A stretch of DNA of 55,000 nucleotides. Source: Symbiodinium natans. Lineage: Eukaryota; Sar; Dinophyceae; Suessiales; Symbiodiniaceae. Under the pieces are notes generated by a model. That model was not told the origin of the DNA, ran no database searches, and worked only from the letters and a program-made list of their open reading frames with translations. Made by a program: the position numbers and the translations under genes. Below are positions 1 through 8,399 of this stretch, piece by piece; the first letter of the stretch is position 1; every line of letters starts with the position of its first letter. The stretch spans positions 110,001-165,000 of the forward strand of contig CAJNDS010002225.1 in assembly GCA_905221605.1 (NCBI GenBank). The letters are read 5' to 3'.

Positions 1-207
1 CCTGGGGTTTAGGGTTTAGGGTTAGGGTTTGGTTAGGGTCTCGGGGTTCTGAGCGTGTGGGGCTTACGGATTGATGCCTACGAGCTGTTGCGGGGCGTTT
101 AGGGCGTTGCAGATGATGGGTTTTGAACTCCATAACCCTAAACCCTAAACCCTAAACCCTAAACCCTAAACCCTAAACATTCGAAGGGTCTCGGGGCTTC
201 TTGCCCA
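1..207. repeat. Degenerate telomere-type repeats
   Basis: Short runs of TTTAGGG (about 1-30) and CCCTAAA (about 130-178) separated by unassigned sequence. The units are imperfect, so this looks like interstitial repeat and not an intact chromosome end. No gene seen. Confidence 0.8.
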
Positions 208-208
208 G

Positions 209-278
209 GTCTCCACTCGAAGCTGCAGTCGAAGGGTGAAGGCAATCCGAAGCAGGAGGCGGCAAAAGCGCTTTTGAG
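209..278 (+). CDS. Candidate exon, unknown protein
   Basis: An open stretch runs from an AG acceptor (207-208) to an AG|GT donor (279-280). It entered with two bases of a split codon and reads a charged peptide containing SKLQSKGEGNPKQEAAKALL. A TTTAGGG array begins at the donor. No family is recognised. Support is only the open frame, good splice sites and amino-acid composition. Confidence 0.35.
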
Positions 279-470
279 GTTTAGGGTTTAGGGTTTAGGG
301 TTTAGGGTTTAGGGTTTAGGGTTTAGGGTTTAGGGCTTAAGGTTTAGGGCTTAGGGTCTAGAATCTAGGGTTTAGGGCTTAGGGTTTAGGGTTTAGGGTT
401 TAGGGTTTAGGGTTTAGGGTTTAGGGTTTAGTGTCTAGGGTTTAGGGTTCGGGGGGTCGGGGTTTGGGGC
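279..470 (+). repeat. TTTAGGG array
   Basis: About 27 tandem TTTAGGG heptamers, near perfect for the first 60 bases, then with variant units (TTTAGGC, TCTAGGG). Starts directly at the donor of the preceding candidate exon. Confidence 0.95.
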
Positions 471-739
471 TTAGGGTGCTAGGGTTGAAGGACACTACGA
501 AGCCAACTCATCTTCCGAAAGCAATCTAAAATGCTGACGATTTGTGGATCGCATGCTACCATCCTAAGTAGCTCCTTCTCAGAAGACGGTCACAAGTCAG
601 GCAGGAATGGGGGTGGACCTTTCTTTCTCAAGAGGCTCTGCAAAGAGACCTCTTCACGATCCCGTACACCCTGAACCTAAACCCTAAACCCTAAACCCTG
701 AACCCTAACACCTAAACCCTCGGGGGCACCACCGAGGAC
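471..739. other. Unassigned island
   Basis: About 200 bases of unique sequence followed by a short CCCTAAA run (669-718). I see no supported gene or RNA here. Confidence 0.6.
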
Positions 740-792
740 CTGGCGTTGGGCTTGTTCCGCCTCGCGAGGACGTTCAGCACCCTCTGCACCTC
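740..792 (-). CDS. Candidate exon, unknown protein
   Basis: On the minus strand a CCCAG acceptor (794-793) opens a 53-base frame reading EVQRVLNVLARRNKPNA, ending at a CCAG|GT donor (739-738). GT-AG boundaries and a helix-like composition support an exon. The retrotransposon lies about 30 bases away on the acceptor side, so any upstream exon would be on the far side of it. Confidence 0.4.
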
Positions 793-798
793 CTGGGT

Positions 799-2340
799 TT
801 AGGGTTTAGGGATTAAGGGGTTTAGGGGTTTAAAGGTTTCGGGTTTTTTTTTAGGACTGCCATGCGCTTCCGATACTCTGGGCGAACAGGCTGAACTTAA
901 AAGGGTGGCGCGTAGGCGCGGCCACGAGGCGTGCAGGGAAGTCCGGCTCTTTCTTATCCGCTTCTGAAGGGTTAGGAGGTCGTTATTAGGGGTATCCGAT
1001 CGGCAGAATTCCATAGCATGGTTACTGACAAGGAGTAGCCAGTGGGGCGGAGGGGGGCCCGTCTTATAATTTTTGTACTGTGCTATTCTGTCCTTGAGAG
1101 CTGGTCCATGCGCTACATGGTGTAGGGGTTGGTCTCCGGGAGCTCTAACTGATTCAGTGAACAGCTTGAACTGTTGGGAAAGAACTATTTGGGATGGGAG
1201 GAGTGGTCTGTTGGCTTGAACCCAAACCGATTTGTTTGTGATATGAGAGTAGTAGGACGCTTTAATACCTATGGCTCTTCGTAGGTGTTGAAAATACCAG
1301 GAGTCTAATTTACGGAAATGTTTGTCTTCCATGGTGAGGGTGCAGAGGCCATAGACGAGACAGGATACTATGTTTGCCATGAATATTTGTACCTTCACTT
1401 TTCTGGGTAGTCTACTCCGCCAAAGATGTTGGAGCTTGTTGAAGGAGGTATGGGCTAGTGCAAATCTCGCGAACAGTGCGTGAATTGTGGGCTTGATCCA
1501 GGAGATTTGGGAACCTAGATACTTCACTGACGTTGCCTGGGGTACTGGGTCCCCATTTCTGAAATTGGGGGGTGGAGGAGTAAACGAGGGGTGACAAAGG
1601 AGTTCAGTCTTAGTTAGGTTGAGTTCTAAACCATAGGGTTGGGCTTCCTGTTGGAGCGCATGCAGATAGGATTCCAGGGCTTGTACTGATATCCCAAAGA
1701 GTAGAGTGTCGTCGGCGTATTCGAGATCGTAAGTTGGCTTTCCCACCGACCAAGTGTTTTGAGGGACCCCCTGTCGGACTAATTTGTCATCTACATCCAG
1801 CAGTACGCTGGATAGCACAAAGATAAAAAGGTATGGGCTGAGCGGGCAGCCCTGCCTGATCCCAGTATGAGGAGTAGCCGTGAATTTGTCACCTTTAATA
1901 CCGATTGTGTGGAATAGGGGAGCGGTGTAAATGTCCTGGATTAAGGTAATATATTGTTCATGAATACCCATTCTGCGAAGTGCAATCAGTAATGAATCGT
2001 GATCCAGCTTGTCAAACGCCTGTTTCCAATCTATGAACAAGCAGTGAAACGGGGCGCCTGTTCTGGAGGAGTAGTCTTGGAGTCTGCGCAATATAAATAG
2101 CGGGTGTAAGGTACTACGTCCTTGTCGAAATCCAAACTGCGTGTTGCGCAGTCTGGATTCATATCTGAACTGTAGACGAGCTTGGATGAGGGAGGAGTAA
2201 ATTTTATACATTGTGTTGAGCAACGAGATTGGCCTATAGTTTGAAGCGTCTGAGTCGTCACCCTTACCCTTGTAAAACGATACTACTATAGCCTCTTTCC
2301 ATGCGTGTGGGATTTTTTCCTCCTGCAAACAAGCGTTCAT
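799..2340 (-). CDS. Reverse transcriptase, main part
   Basis: About 513 codons holding most of a LINE reverse transcriptase. In order: NYRPISLLNTMYK (motif 1), FGFRQGRST (motif 2 region), FIDWKQAFDKL with the motif A aspartate, GIRQGCPLSPYLF (motif B), LEYADDTLLF with the catalytic YADD (motif C) and VKYLGSQIS (motif D/E region), followed by a thumb-like region. It copies element RNA at the nicked target. The ATG overlaps the preceding ORF's stop as ATGA, but RT motifs continue across the join, so a frame change and not a true start is likely. The frame reads through the A tail into flanking repeat before stopping at 799, so the element itself supplies no stop. Confidence 0.92.
   Translation of the reverse strand: MNACLQEEKIPHAWKEAIVVSFYKGKGDDSDASNYRPISLLNTMYKIYSSLIQARLQFRYESRLRNTQFGFRQGRSTLHPLFILRRLQDYSSRTGAPFHCLFIDWKQAFDKLDHDSLLIALRRMGIHEQYITLIQDIYTAPLFHTIGIKGDKFTATPHTGIRQGCPLSPYLFIFVLSSVLLDVDDKLVRQGVPQNTWSVGKPTYDLEYADDTLLFGISVQALESYLHALQQEAQPYGLELNLTKTELLCHPSFTPPPPNFRNGDPVPQATSVKYLGSQISWIKPTIHALFARFALAHTSFNKLQHLWRSRLPRKVKVQIFMANIVSCLVYGLCTLTMEDKHFRKLDSWYFQHLRRAIGIKASYYSHITNKSVWVQANRPLLPSQIVLSQQFKLFTESVRAPGDQPLHHVAHGPALKDRIAQYKNYKTGPPPPHWLLLVSNHAMEFCRSDTPNNDLLTLQKRIRKSRTSLHASWPRLRATLLSSACSPRVSEAHGSPKKKPETFKPLNPLIPKP
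825..846. repeat. Target-site duplication, left copy
   Basis: 22 bases, GGGGTTTAAAGG followed by TTTCGGGTTT, identical to 7765-7786. The run TTTAAAGGTTTCGGG departs from perfect TTTAGGG, so the match is not just shared telomere repeat. A run of nine T (844-852) overlaps its end: on the element strand this is an A tail next to the target. Confidence 0.8.
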
Positions 2341-2954
2341 GAGGTCGAGAGAAGTTGCACCTCCCCGAAATGGTCCAGTAGTTTGAGTATATCAGGTCGC
2401 AGGTTGTCAGGTCCTGGGGCCCTGCCTTTTTGCATTTTGTGGAGGGCGGTTTGCAATTCCGGGAGGGTAAACCAGGGGATCGGAGTCGTGTCGGTGGGGA
2501 AATGAGGAGTAGCCTGTGCTAAATTTTGTTTAGCTTCGTTCGTTACCTTTGAGGGACCCCATTGTACGTTCGTGAGGTGTTTGCCAAATGCCGCGTGTGT
2601 TTCAGACCATGGGATCTGCTTGTTATCCACTACCAGTCTACATTTTCTTTCCTGAAATCCCTTTTTAAGTTTCTTTGCCTGTTTCCAAACTGCTGGGGTG
2701 AGCGTGTAATCAGCGTTAATTTGGCTGCGTATCCACTGAGTTTTTTCTTTTCTAGCCTTATTTTTCACCCTTCTGTAATAGGAGGAGTAGTCTGGGTGTT
2801 CTGTGGCTTTCATATTTTTGGCGACGTGTAATTCTCTTAGTGTTTCCGTGGATATCCAAGGTTTGTGTGGGGAGTACTGGGTGGGAGGAAAAATCATGGT
2901 AGAGGCTGTTTGAGCAGCGTACAGAAATCTGGAGTATTTATCTTGCTGTCTCAC
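2337..2954 (-). CDS. Linker and N-terminal part of the reverse transcriptase
   Basis: About 205 codons in a different frame from both neighbours. It begins at a GTG overlapping the end of the EN-RNH ORF by 17 bases. The C-terminal part carries the RT motif 0 signature KGRAPGPDNLRPDILKLL, and the domain continues in the next frame after about 2340-2370. The first two thirds are basic (KNKARKEKTQW). It is probably a segment of one polyprotein separated by frame changes, not a separate gene. I do not attempt a repaired sequence. Confidence 0.8.
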   Translation of the reverse strand: MRQQDKYSRFLYAAQTASTMIFPPTQYSPHKPWISTETLRELHVAKNMKATEHPDYSSYYRRVKNKARKEKTQWIRSQINADYTLTPAVWKQAKKLKKGFQERKCRLVVDNKQIPWSETHAAFGKHLTNVQWGPSKVTNEAKQNLAQATPHFPTDTTPIPWFTLPELQTALHKMQKGRAPGPDNLRPDILKLLDHFGEVQLLSTS

Positions 2955-5469
2955 CCCTGATCGGTAGGGCGGGAGGGTTCAGGTTTGAGAGAAGTAATGG
3001 AGCTGCCTGTGTATATCGTCCACCTTGAGCCTCCAAAGCTATTTTTCCCTGTTCCGCTAAGGCATCCGCTAATTCGTTTCCTTGATTTCCAGTGTGCCCT
3101 TTTATCCACACCCATTCTATCTCTGAGATGTTTTTCAGTTTCTCGTAACAGGCGCGGGCATTAAAAATTAGCTGGTTGTGTTTTTTCGGTCTGGACAATC
3201 CTCGAGTCATCTGGGCAGCCCATTTGCTGTCGTAGTAGATTGTAACCTTTGTGGGAGGAGTAGCCGAACGTAATAAATAGAGGATTGACTCCATGATGGC
3301 GGAGATTTCTGCTGTGTTGTTGCTACCTACACTGGCGCCCAGATAATATGGGGAGGTGTCTGTGGTGAGTACTGGGCCACATGCTTTGTGCGCCCTCGCA
3401 GAGTCGTCGAATACCACGAATCCCCATCCCGCGGGGGAGGCGGCACTTGCTCTGCCTTTTGAGCCGGATCCGTCCGTGTAGACTCGAACGTGGGGGCCCT
3501 CGGGGGCTTTCTTTGTTTCTGAACCCGGGGAGGCTGTGTTGACGTAATGTGTTCTGAAGGCTGCGGCGAATTGTTCCTGCGATTTGGTGGAAGAGGAGTA
3601 GTCTGGTTTGGGGAGTCTAGGAATTTTGGGCTCTTTTGATCCTAGCTTTATGCGGAGAATAGTTTTGAGCAGATAATGGTCGCTTGGGAAGCCGGTATTA
3701 TGATGTGCCCGGCATTGTAAAATCGACGGAAGCCATTGCTTTTTACACACTATTTTATCAAGACTCTGGAATCTGAAGGGGTCGATCTTCCGTGTTTGAG
3801 GGAGAGGGTTTAACAAAGGGTCCGCTGTCAAAAAGAGACGAATTGTTTGAGCGATACAAAGGGCTTCTTCAGGAGGTGTAGGGAGCGCTGAGATTTTGTC
3901 CCAGAATTGAAGCACCTTGATTGAATCGAGCGCGAACTGGGACCACTCTTGTGGTGGGGGGTTTTTATCCCTATATGTAATGTGATGTAAAAGATTGGGG
4001 GTTTTGTACGTGAGGGCGTCAACACAAGACGTGTCTCGGAGGAAGGATGTGTAGTATGTACGATTCTGCTGTGGGCCAGTTTTTGCTGAGGAGTAGCCTT
4101 TTCCATAGACATGAGGTCCCATGATATCGTGTTCATGTCGGCTGCGGCCCTGCAGGCGCACATTGAAATCGCCAATGATATAAGCGGGCTCTGGGGCTGG
4201 GAGCGAAATCATTGCGCTTTGTAGCGCGTCCCAGAATGGTGACTTTACCTCTTCATTTTCAAGCTTGTCGTGTGGGGCGTAGACTCCGAAAATGTGTGAA
4301 TTACCACTTTGTAGTGAAATGGTAACCCTTGTAATCCTAGGGGAGTACTGAATGAAATCCTTGATATAGGGGCGGATACTGGGGTGGATTACCGTTGTAA
4401 TTCCTGCATATTTGTCTGTAGTAGAACCGTTCACCACAAAGAGAAATCCTTGAGAGTTATAGGTGTAGTATGAGGTGGAACGTGTTTCTGTAAGGAATAG
4501 GATATGTAGTGAGAAAGATTTCATTATTTCGAGGACCTGCTGATGCTTGAGAACTTCCGCCATGCCTTGGACATTCTGTGTGGCTATTTTTAATTTGAAT
4601 CCGTATTCTAATTGAGGAGTAGTCATGGTTTTATCCCGGGGTTTACGCTGTGGTCCGGAAAGTTCTGACTGCTCCAAAACCAAGGTGCGGAATCTGCCGG
4701 CGTTGTTTTTCCCTGCTACGCGGCCGTGAGCCGCTCTCTGGGGCTTCTCCCTGTTGCCAGTGCCCTTGCCCAAGCGGCCCTGGCATATGACTCCACCGCG
4801 ACTGCTACGCCACTGCCGGTAAAGGCGTCTGCGTAGTAGCCTGGAACCCCGGCCTGAGGGTGGAGAGGGTTTAGGGAGAGTGGGGTTGCACTCTTCGTTG
4901 ACCACATGGGTCCCCGGCGCGCCGCGTGGCGGCGGTGCAAGCTTAACTTCTTTGTGTTTATTAATTCCTGAATTCAATTGGGTGGAAACAACCGAGTCTT
5001 TTCCATGAGGAGTAGCTCGGGGGGGTCTGGAACGAACCGGGAAGGGACTGGGTTTAGGGGACTTTAAAAACATTCTTTGGCCTGAGTCGGCCGCCCTTAG
5101 TTGAATACGCCTACCTCCTCTATTTTTAAGGTGTGGGCGGGGGGCTAAGGAAGGGAGTATAGAAGCCATATGGGGTGCTCTGGACTGCCTATACAGGAGG
5201 AGCACATCCCTTGTGAAAATGTCTGATGATGTGAAATGTGGGGTACCTGACTGTGTTGTGCTTTGGTCAATCGGCCAGGGCGATCTATGGTGGTGGGTCG
5301 GAGACCCATTCTGAGGAGTAGTCTGGGTTGGGATGAGATCATCCAGGAGTATGGTCGTTGTGTTGCCTACCAATGAATGTTGCGTTTTGTTTAATCTAGC
5401 CTGAAGTGCATCTAAATATGCGGTACAGAAGCCCTTTGCACAATGATATAGTATCAGGGAATCCATCAT
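2938..5469 (-). CDS. AP endonuclease plus RNase H ORF of the retrotransposon
   Basis: The frame is open back to 6015, but an ATG pair at 5469/5466, or the ATG at 4626 just before the nuclease domain, are more likely starts. The endonuclease (about 3680-4600) shows NVQGM, LTETR, GVYAPH, IIGDFNV and the terminal FPSDH, the full APE-type metal-site set that nicks target DNA. After a linker, an RNase H domain (about 3010-3490) shows YTDGSGS, NNTAEISAIMES, YYDSKWAA and GHTGNQGNELAD, giving the complete D-E-D-D site that degrades RNA in the hybrid. The 5' part is proline- and arginine-rich and of unknown role. The ORF overlaps ORF1 only if the 6015 start is used. Confidence 0.9.
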   Translation of the reverse strand: MMDSLILYHCAKGFCTAYLDALQARLNKTQHSLVGNTTTILLDDLIPTQTTPQNGSPTHHHRSPWPIDQSTTQSGTPHFTSSDIFTRDVLLLYRQSRAPHMASILPSLAPRPHLKNRGGRRIQLRAADSGQRMFLKSPKPSPFPVRSRPPRATPHGKDSVVSTQLNSGINKHKEVKLAPPPRGAPGTHVVNEECNPTLPKPSPPSGRGSRLLRRRLYRQWRSSRGGVICQGRLGKGTGNREKPQRAAHGRVAGKNNAGRFRTLVLEQSELSGPQRKPRDKTMTTPQLEYGFKLKIATQNVQGMAEVLKHQQVLEIMKSFSLHILFLTETRSTSYYTYNSQGFLFVVNGSTTDKYAGITTVIHPSIRPYIKDFIQYSPRITRVTISLQSGNSHIFGVYAPHDKLENEEVKSPFWDALQSAMISLPAPEPAYIIGDFNVRLQGRSRHEHDIMGPHVYGKGYSSAKTGPQQNRTYYTSFLRDTSCVDALTYKTPNLLHHITYRDKNPPPQEWSQFALDSIKVLQFWDKISALPTPPEEALCIAQTIRLFLTADPLLNPLPQTRKIDPFRFQSLDKIVCKKQWLPSILQCRAHHNTGFPSDHYLLKTILRIKLGSKEPKIPRLPKPDYSSSTKSQEQFAAAFRTHYVNTASPGSETKKAPEGPHVRVYTDGSGSKGRASAASPAGWGFVVFDDSARAHKACGPVLTTDTSPYYLGASVGSNNTAEISAIMESILYLLRSATPPTKVTIYYDSKWAAQMTRGLSRPKKHNQLIFNARACYEKLKNISEIEWVWIKGHTGNQGNELADALAEQGKIALEAQGGRYTQAAPLLLSNLNPPALPIRGETAR

Positions 5470-5920
5470 GATTATACCCGGGTTGTAGCGACAGGGTTCG
5501 GTGTAGTAATAGACTATCAGGAATGCTAGGCCTAAATAATTTAATGAGGGTAGGGTGGGGCATCTACGAGGTACTTGTTTGCATCGGGATCTGTGTTGTT
5601 TTCTTCGAATGGGTGTTCTATCCCATCCTACTGTTTGTGCTTCGACTTCCCTGCTCTTGCCTCGGCTGAAACTCGAATTAATCCAGCTTTCTTTGAACTT
5701 GAAAGTGTCTTCCCTGGCCGAATGATTCAGAAATTTCAAATGTGGCCATTGTTGGGAATTCTGGCCAGGGCATCTTCTGGCTGCGACAGTCGTGCGAGAG
5801 GAGTGGACTGATATTGTAGAAGACAACACTATACTGTAAGAAAATGTTGCTGTGAAAGAGATGCTGAGGAGTAAAACATTGCACGACTGTAAAAAGCGAA
5901 GCTGGAACGGCAGCAATTTG

Positions 5921-7558
5921 TCAGGGCTTTGCTGCGCTGCCTTTGGCAGCTGCGGAAACTGGTGCCTTTGGCACCCATGACGGGGGCTGCATGGCGCCAG
6001 CCTTCGGCTGCGCAAACACTGACAATGCGCTCTCCCCTGTGGCTGTAGGAGGAGTAGCCGAGGGGCGCGCTCCCTGGACAGTACCCGTCTGGTAGCTGCC
6101 GATTTTCAAATCAGCTCTCTGGAACTTGTCACAATACTCGTCCCAGACGAAATAGATATCGTCTACGTCGCGAACTTCCATCTCGATTGGAAACGGATTG
6201 TCCGCTGAGGAGTAGACTGCTGAGGAGGCCCAGTGGCGCCTAGTCTGGCCTACCTCCATGCCCTTTCCCGAGCCTTTGGCCTGGGTCCGGGCCCTCGCAA
6301 ACTGGTGCTGGTCTGCAACATCCAACTCATGTTGCACACCATAAACGACCTTCGCCCAGTGGTATGACCACATGGTGGGTTCTTCCGAGCCGATGGGTGG
6401 CTTTGCTTGCAACGCTTCCATCAGCTGAGGAGTAACCTCTAGGATGCCCTTCATGATTCCCTTGTCTTCGAAAAAATGCATCCTTGCGAAGGCACGGATC
6501 TGATCATCGAATTCGCGAACAGATTGCGGCTGCATTATGGTCAAGGTCTTCCATAGCACGGTGACCTGATTGGATTCGAGCAGCTCGCTTTCATTGATGA
6601 GGGAGAGGAGTACTCTAATGGGCACTTCCATCTTCCTTTGAAATTGTGGCGAAGCTGGTGTCGCCCTGACGTGGCGGTTCTTCTCGCGCGTGGAAGAATC
6701 TCTGTACAAGGGGGTCCCCGTGGGGCCACCGTACGTGCTCATGAACTGCTGGCGCAAATCCCAAGATTTAAATGTTAAAATTGAAACCGTGGAAAACTGC
6801 TGGCCGGACGGAGGAGTAGCCGGCTCACACTGGAGGATGTTCATGAAGATGTAGGGAACGTTGGGGCCGTCGATGTTGTGCCCGCGGTCAGAGAGCCAGC
6901 GACGGAAGTAGTCCACCTGCTCGAACATCCAGTTGAGTTGGTACAAACGTTCCTCACCTGACATTGTCGGGGACCAGCCGGTGGTGAGGACCTGAAGCCC
7001 TGAGAGCTTCTTCTGCTCCATCCTGCTTTCCTGAGTGAGCCAGCGAAGGTGGTCATGCTGGAGGAGTAGTCTATTGTCCAGTTGGCGGACGACTCCTTCA
7101 ACCTGGAGGACGATGTTGCTGATCTCGCTGCGAATCACCCCAGTATGGTAGGCGCGGATGGTTTCCATCACCTGTTTGCGTGTGGTGATGGACTCTCCCA
7201 ACCAGGCAGTAATTGCCGCGGGGTCGTTGGAGTTGATCCCAGCTTGGGCCGCCGCAAGCGAGACTGCGGCCTGCGCGTCAATGTCCAGCGGCTGTATCAG
7301 AGGAGTAGTGTTGGCGTCTGCGGGCTGTGGCTGCGCGATCTTGGGTCGTGCATCCATCTCCTCATCCGTGTCTTCATGGGGAGTAGCCAGTGGTGTGGAC
7401 AATGCTGCTGACGGTGGGCCTTTCCTCTTCGAGCGATTTTCCTGAAACCACTGGTTCTGTGCCTCGTAGTAGACCTGGTTGGCGCCGGAGTACGTGTAGG
7501 CTGAGGTGGCTGTCTGGTGGAGGTGCTGCGCGGAGAGCTCCTGGTTGCTGGACGACAT
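5921..7558 (-). CDS. Retrotransposon ORF1 protein
   Basis: About 545 codons from the ATG at 7558 (MSSSNQELSAQ). The frame is open further, to 7816, but that extension is translated telomere-type repeat. Its place upstream of EN-RNH-RT on the same strand makes it the element's first ORF, probably a nucleic-acid-binding coat protein by analogy with other LINEs. I recognise no zinc knuckle or RRM. Visible features are a Gln-rich N-terminus, an acidic patch (HEDTDEEMD), a long probably helical middle, and a Pro/Ala/Lys-rich C-terminus. Nine copies of the dispersed motif lie inside it. Confidence 0.75.
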   Translation of the reverse strand: MSSSNQELSAQHLHQTATSAYTYSGANQVYYEAQNQWFQENRSKRKGPPSAALSTPLATPHEDTDEEMDARPKIAQPQPADANTTPLIQPLDIDAQAAVSLAAAQAGINSNDPAAITAWLGESITTRKQVMETIRAYHTGVIRSEISNIVLQVEGVVRQLDNRLLLQHDHLRWLTQESRMEQKKLSGLQVLTTGWSPTMSGEERLYQLNWMFEQVDYFRRWLSDRGHNIDGPNVPYIFMNILQCEPATPPSGQQFSTVSILTFKSWDLRQQFMSTYGGPTGTPLYRDSSTREKNRHVRATPASPQFQRKMEVPIRVLLSLINESELLESNQVTVLWKTLTIMQPQSVREFDDQIRAFARMHFFEDKGIMKGILEVTPQLMEALQAKPPIGSEEPTMWSYHWAKVVYGVQHELDVADQHQFARARTQAKGSGKGMEVGQTRRHWASSAVYSSADNPFPIEMEVRDVDDIYFVWDEYCDKFQRADLKIGSYQTGTVQGARPSATPPTATGESALSVFAQPKAGAMQPPSWVPKAPVSAAAKGSAAKP

Positions 7559-7764
7559 TGCTGCCACCCCTCGAGAATGAGGAGTAGTCTGCAAAATGCA
7601 GACTCTATCTGGCTTCAAACTGGTGAAAGCGGGGGAATTACCGTGGTAACCACTGACCCCTGTAAGCATTAACCATTGCAACATGCGAAGAATCCACATA
7701 TCGCACCACATGCGCATGCAAAGAAGCTGAAAGCCAGAGCGCCTAGGTTTCGGGTTTAGGGTTT

Positions 7765-7786
7765 GGGGTTTAAAGGTTTCGGGTTT
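7765..7786. repeat. Target-site duplication, right copy
   Basis: Identical over 22 bases to 825-846. It lies at the 5' end of the element and is followed by further TTTCGGG/TTTAGGG units. Confidence 0.8.
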
Positions 7787-8017
7787 CGGGTTTAGGGTTG
7801 CTTTAGGCTTAGTCAAGGGTCGTCCTAAGCGGGCCCATGAATCCTAAAAGCCTCCAATAGTTCCAAGAAACAATCCTAAACCCTAGGTCCTGGGTCCTAA
7901 GGCTTTGGGGGCTACGAACAGGGTCGATCTCAGGTTGAGCGAACAGGGCTACCCGAAACCCTAACCAGGACTAAACCCTAAGCCCTGAACCCCCAAACCC
8001 TAAACCCTAAATCCCAG
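7787..8017. other. Degenerate telomere-type repeat with unassigned sequence
   Basis: Scattered TTTAGGG and CCCTAAA variants. No gene seen until the AG acceptor at 8016-8017. Confidence 0.6.
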
Positions 8018-8091
8018 GTACCGCCAGCTATGAAGCCACCAGCTGGATCAAGGATCTGGAGACAGCCTTTCTTGGCATCTACACTGTGGAC
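8018..8091 (+). pseudogene. Isolated copy of a voltage-gated channel S2 exon
   Basis: These 74 bases repeat exon C of the channel gene (45979-46052), with one silent change (TAC to TAT) in the exon. The match continues through the splice sites on both sides, roughly 8005-8135 against 45965-46095, with only a few differences. It encodes SYEATSWIKDLETAF and FLGIYTVD. No S1, S3 or S4 exon is visible nearby, so it looks like an orphan duplicate and not part of a second complete gene. The nearly silent divergence suggests a recent copy. Confidence 0.85.
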
Positions 8092-8103
8092 GCTGTGCCG
8101 GAA

Positions 8104-8391
8104 CTTACCAGAGAACTCCCATACCCTAAACCAAGCTCCTCCACCCCAAGCCCTAAACCCTGAGCCCTGAAGCCTAAACCCTAAACCCTAAACCCTAAAC
8201 CCTAAACCCTAAACCCTAAACCCTAAACCCTAAAACCCTAAACCCTAAACCCTAAACCCTAAACCCTAAACCCTAAACCCTAAACCCTAAACCCTAAACC
8301 CTAAACCCTAAACCCTAAACCCTAAACCCTAAACCCTAAACCCTAAACCCCAACCCCTAGACCCTAAACCCTAAACCCTAAACCCTAAACG
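8104..8391 (-). repeat. CCCTAAA array
   Basis: About 220 bases of nearly perfect CCCTAAA from 8170, preceded by degenerate units. Confidence 0.95.
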
Positions 8392-8399
8392 ACACAGGC

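Larger units (their letters stand above)
1032..7589 (-). repeat. GRCTACTCCTC motif dispersed through the retrotransposon
   Basis: On the plus strand the core GAGGAGTA, mostly GAGGAGTAGYC, starts at 1031, 1575, 1869, 2066, 2192, 2504, 2782, 3255, 3593, 4088, 4614, 5007, 5313, 5866, 6049, 6207, 6427, 6605, 6811, 7061, 7300, 7378 and 7579. The first (1031) and 7378 lack one base of the core. Weaker forms lie near 1198, 2868, 4341 and 4830. All copies share one orientation, spaced about 80-550 bp. They are translated in all three frames (ATP, DYSS, RLLL or WLLL), so the conservation is at nucleotide level. The motif is not seen like this elsewhere in the window. Confidence 0.9.
847..7764 (-). mobile_element. 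Non-LTR (LINE-type) retrotransposon inserted in telomere-type repeat
   Basis: An element of about 6.9 kb read on the minus strand: ORF1, then AP endonuclease plus RNase H, then reverse transcriptase, ending in a run of nine A. Both flanks are TTTAGGG-derived and carry the same 22-base direct repeat, the expected result of target-primed reverse transcription. All catalytic motifs of EN, RNH and RT are visible. The order EN-RNH-RT differs from the usual EN-RT-RNH of RNase H-bearing LINE clades. The RT reading frame is broken relative to the EN-RNH frame and again inside the RT domain, so this copy may be dead, frameshift-dependent or mis-assembled. LINEs that target telomeres are known (TRAS/SART in silkworm, Zepp in Chlorella); kinship with them is not established here. 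Confidence 0.93.

Noticed and set aside
1-470. A true chromosome end
   Set aside because: The first arrays are degenerate and mixed in orientation, and similar arrays occur throughout the window.
7559-7816. N-terminal extension of retrotransposon ORF1
   Set aside because: The extra residues are translated telomere-type repeat (LNPKP-type) upstream of the element boundary.
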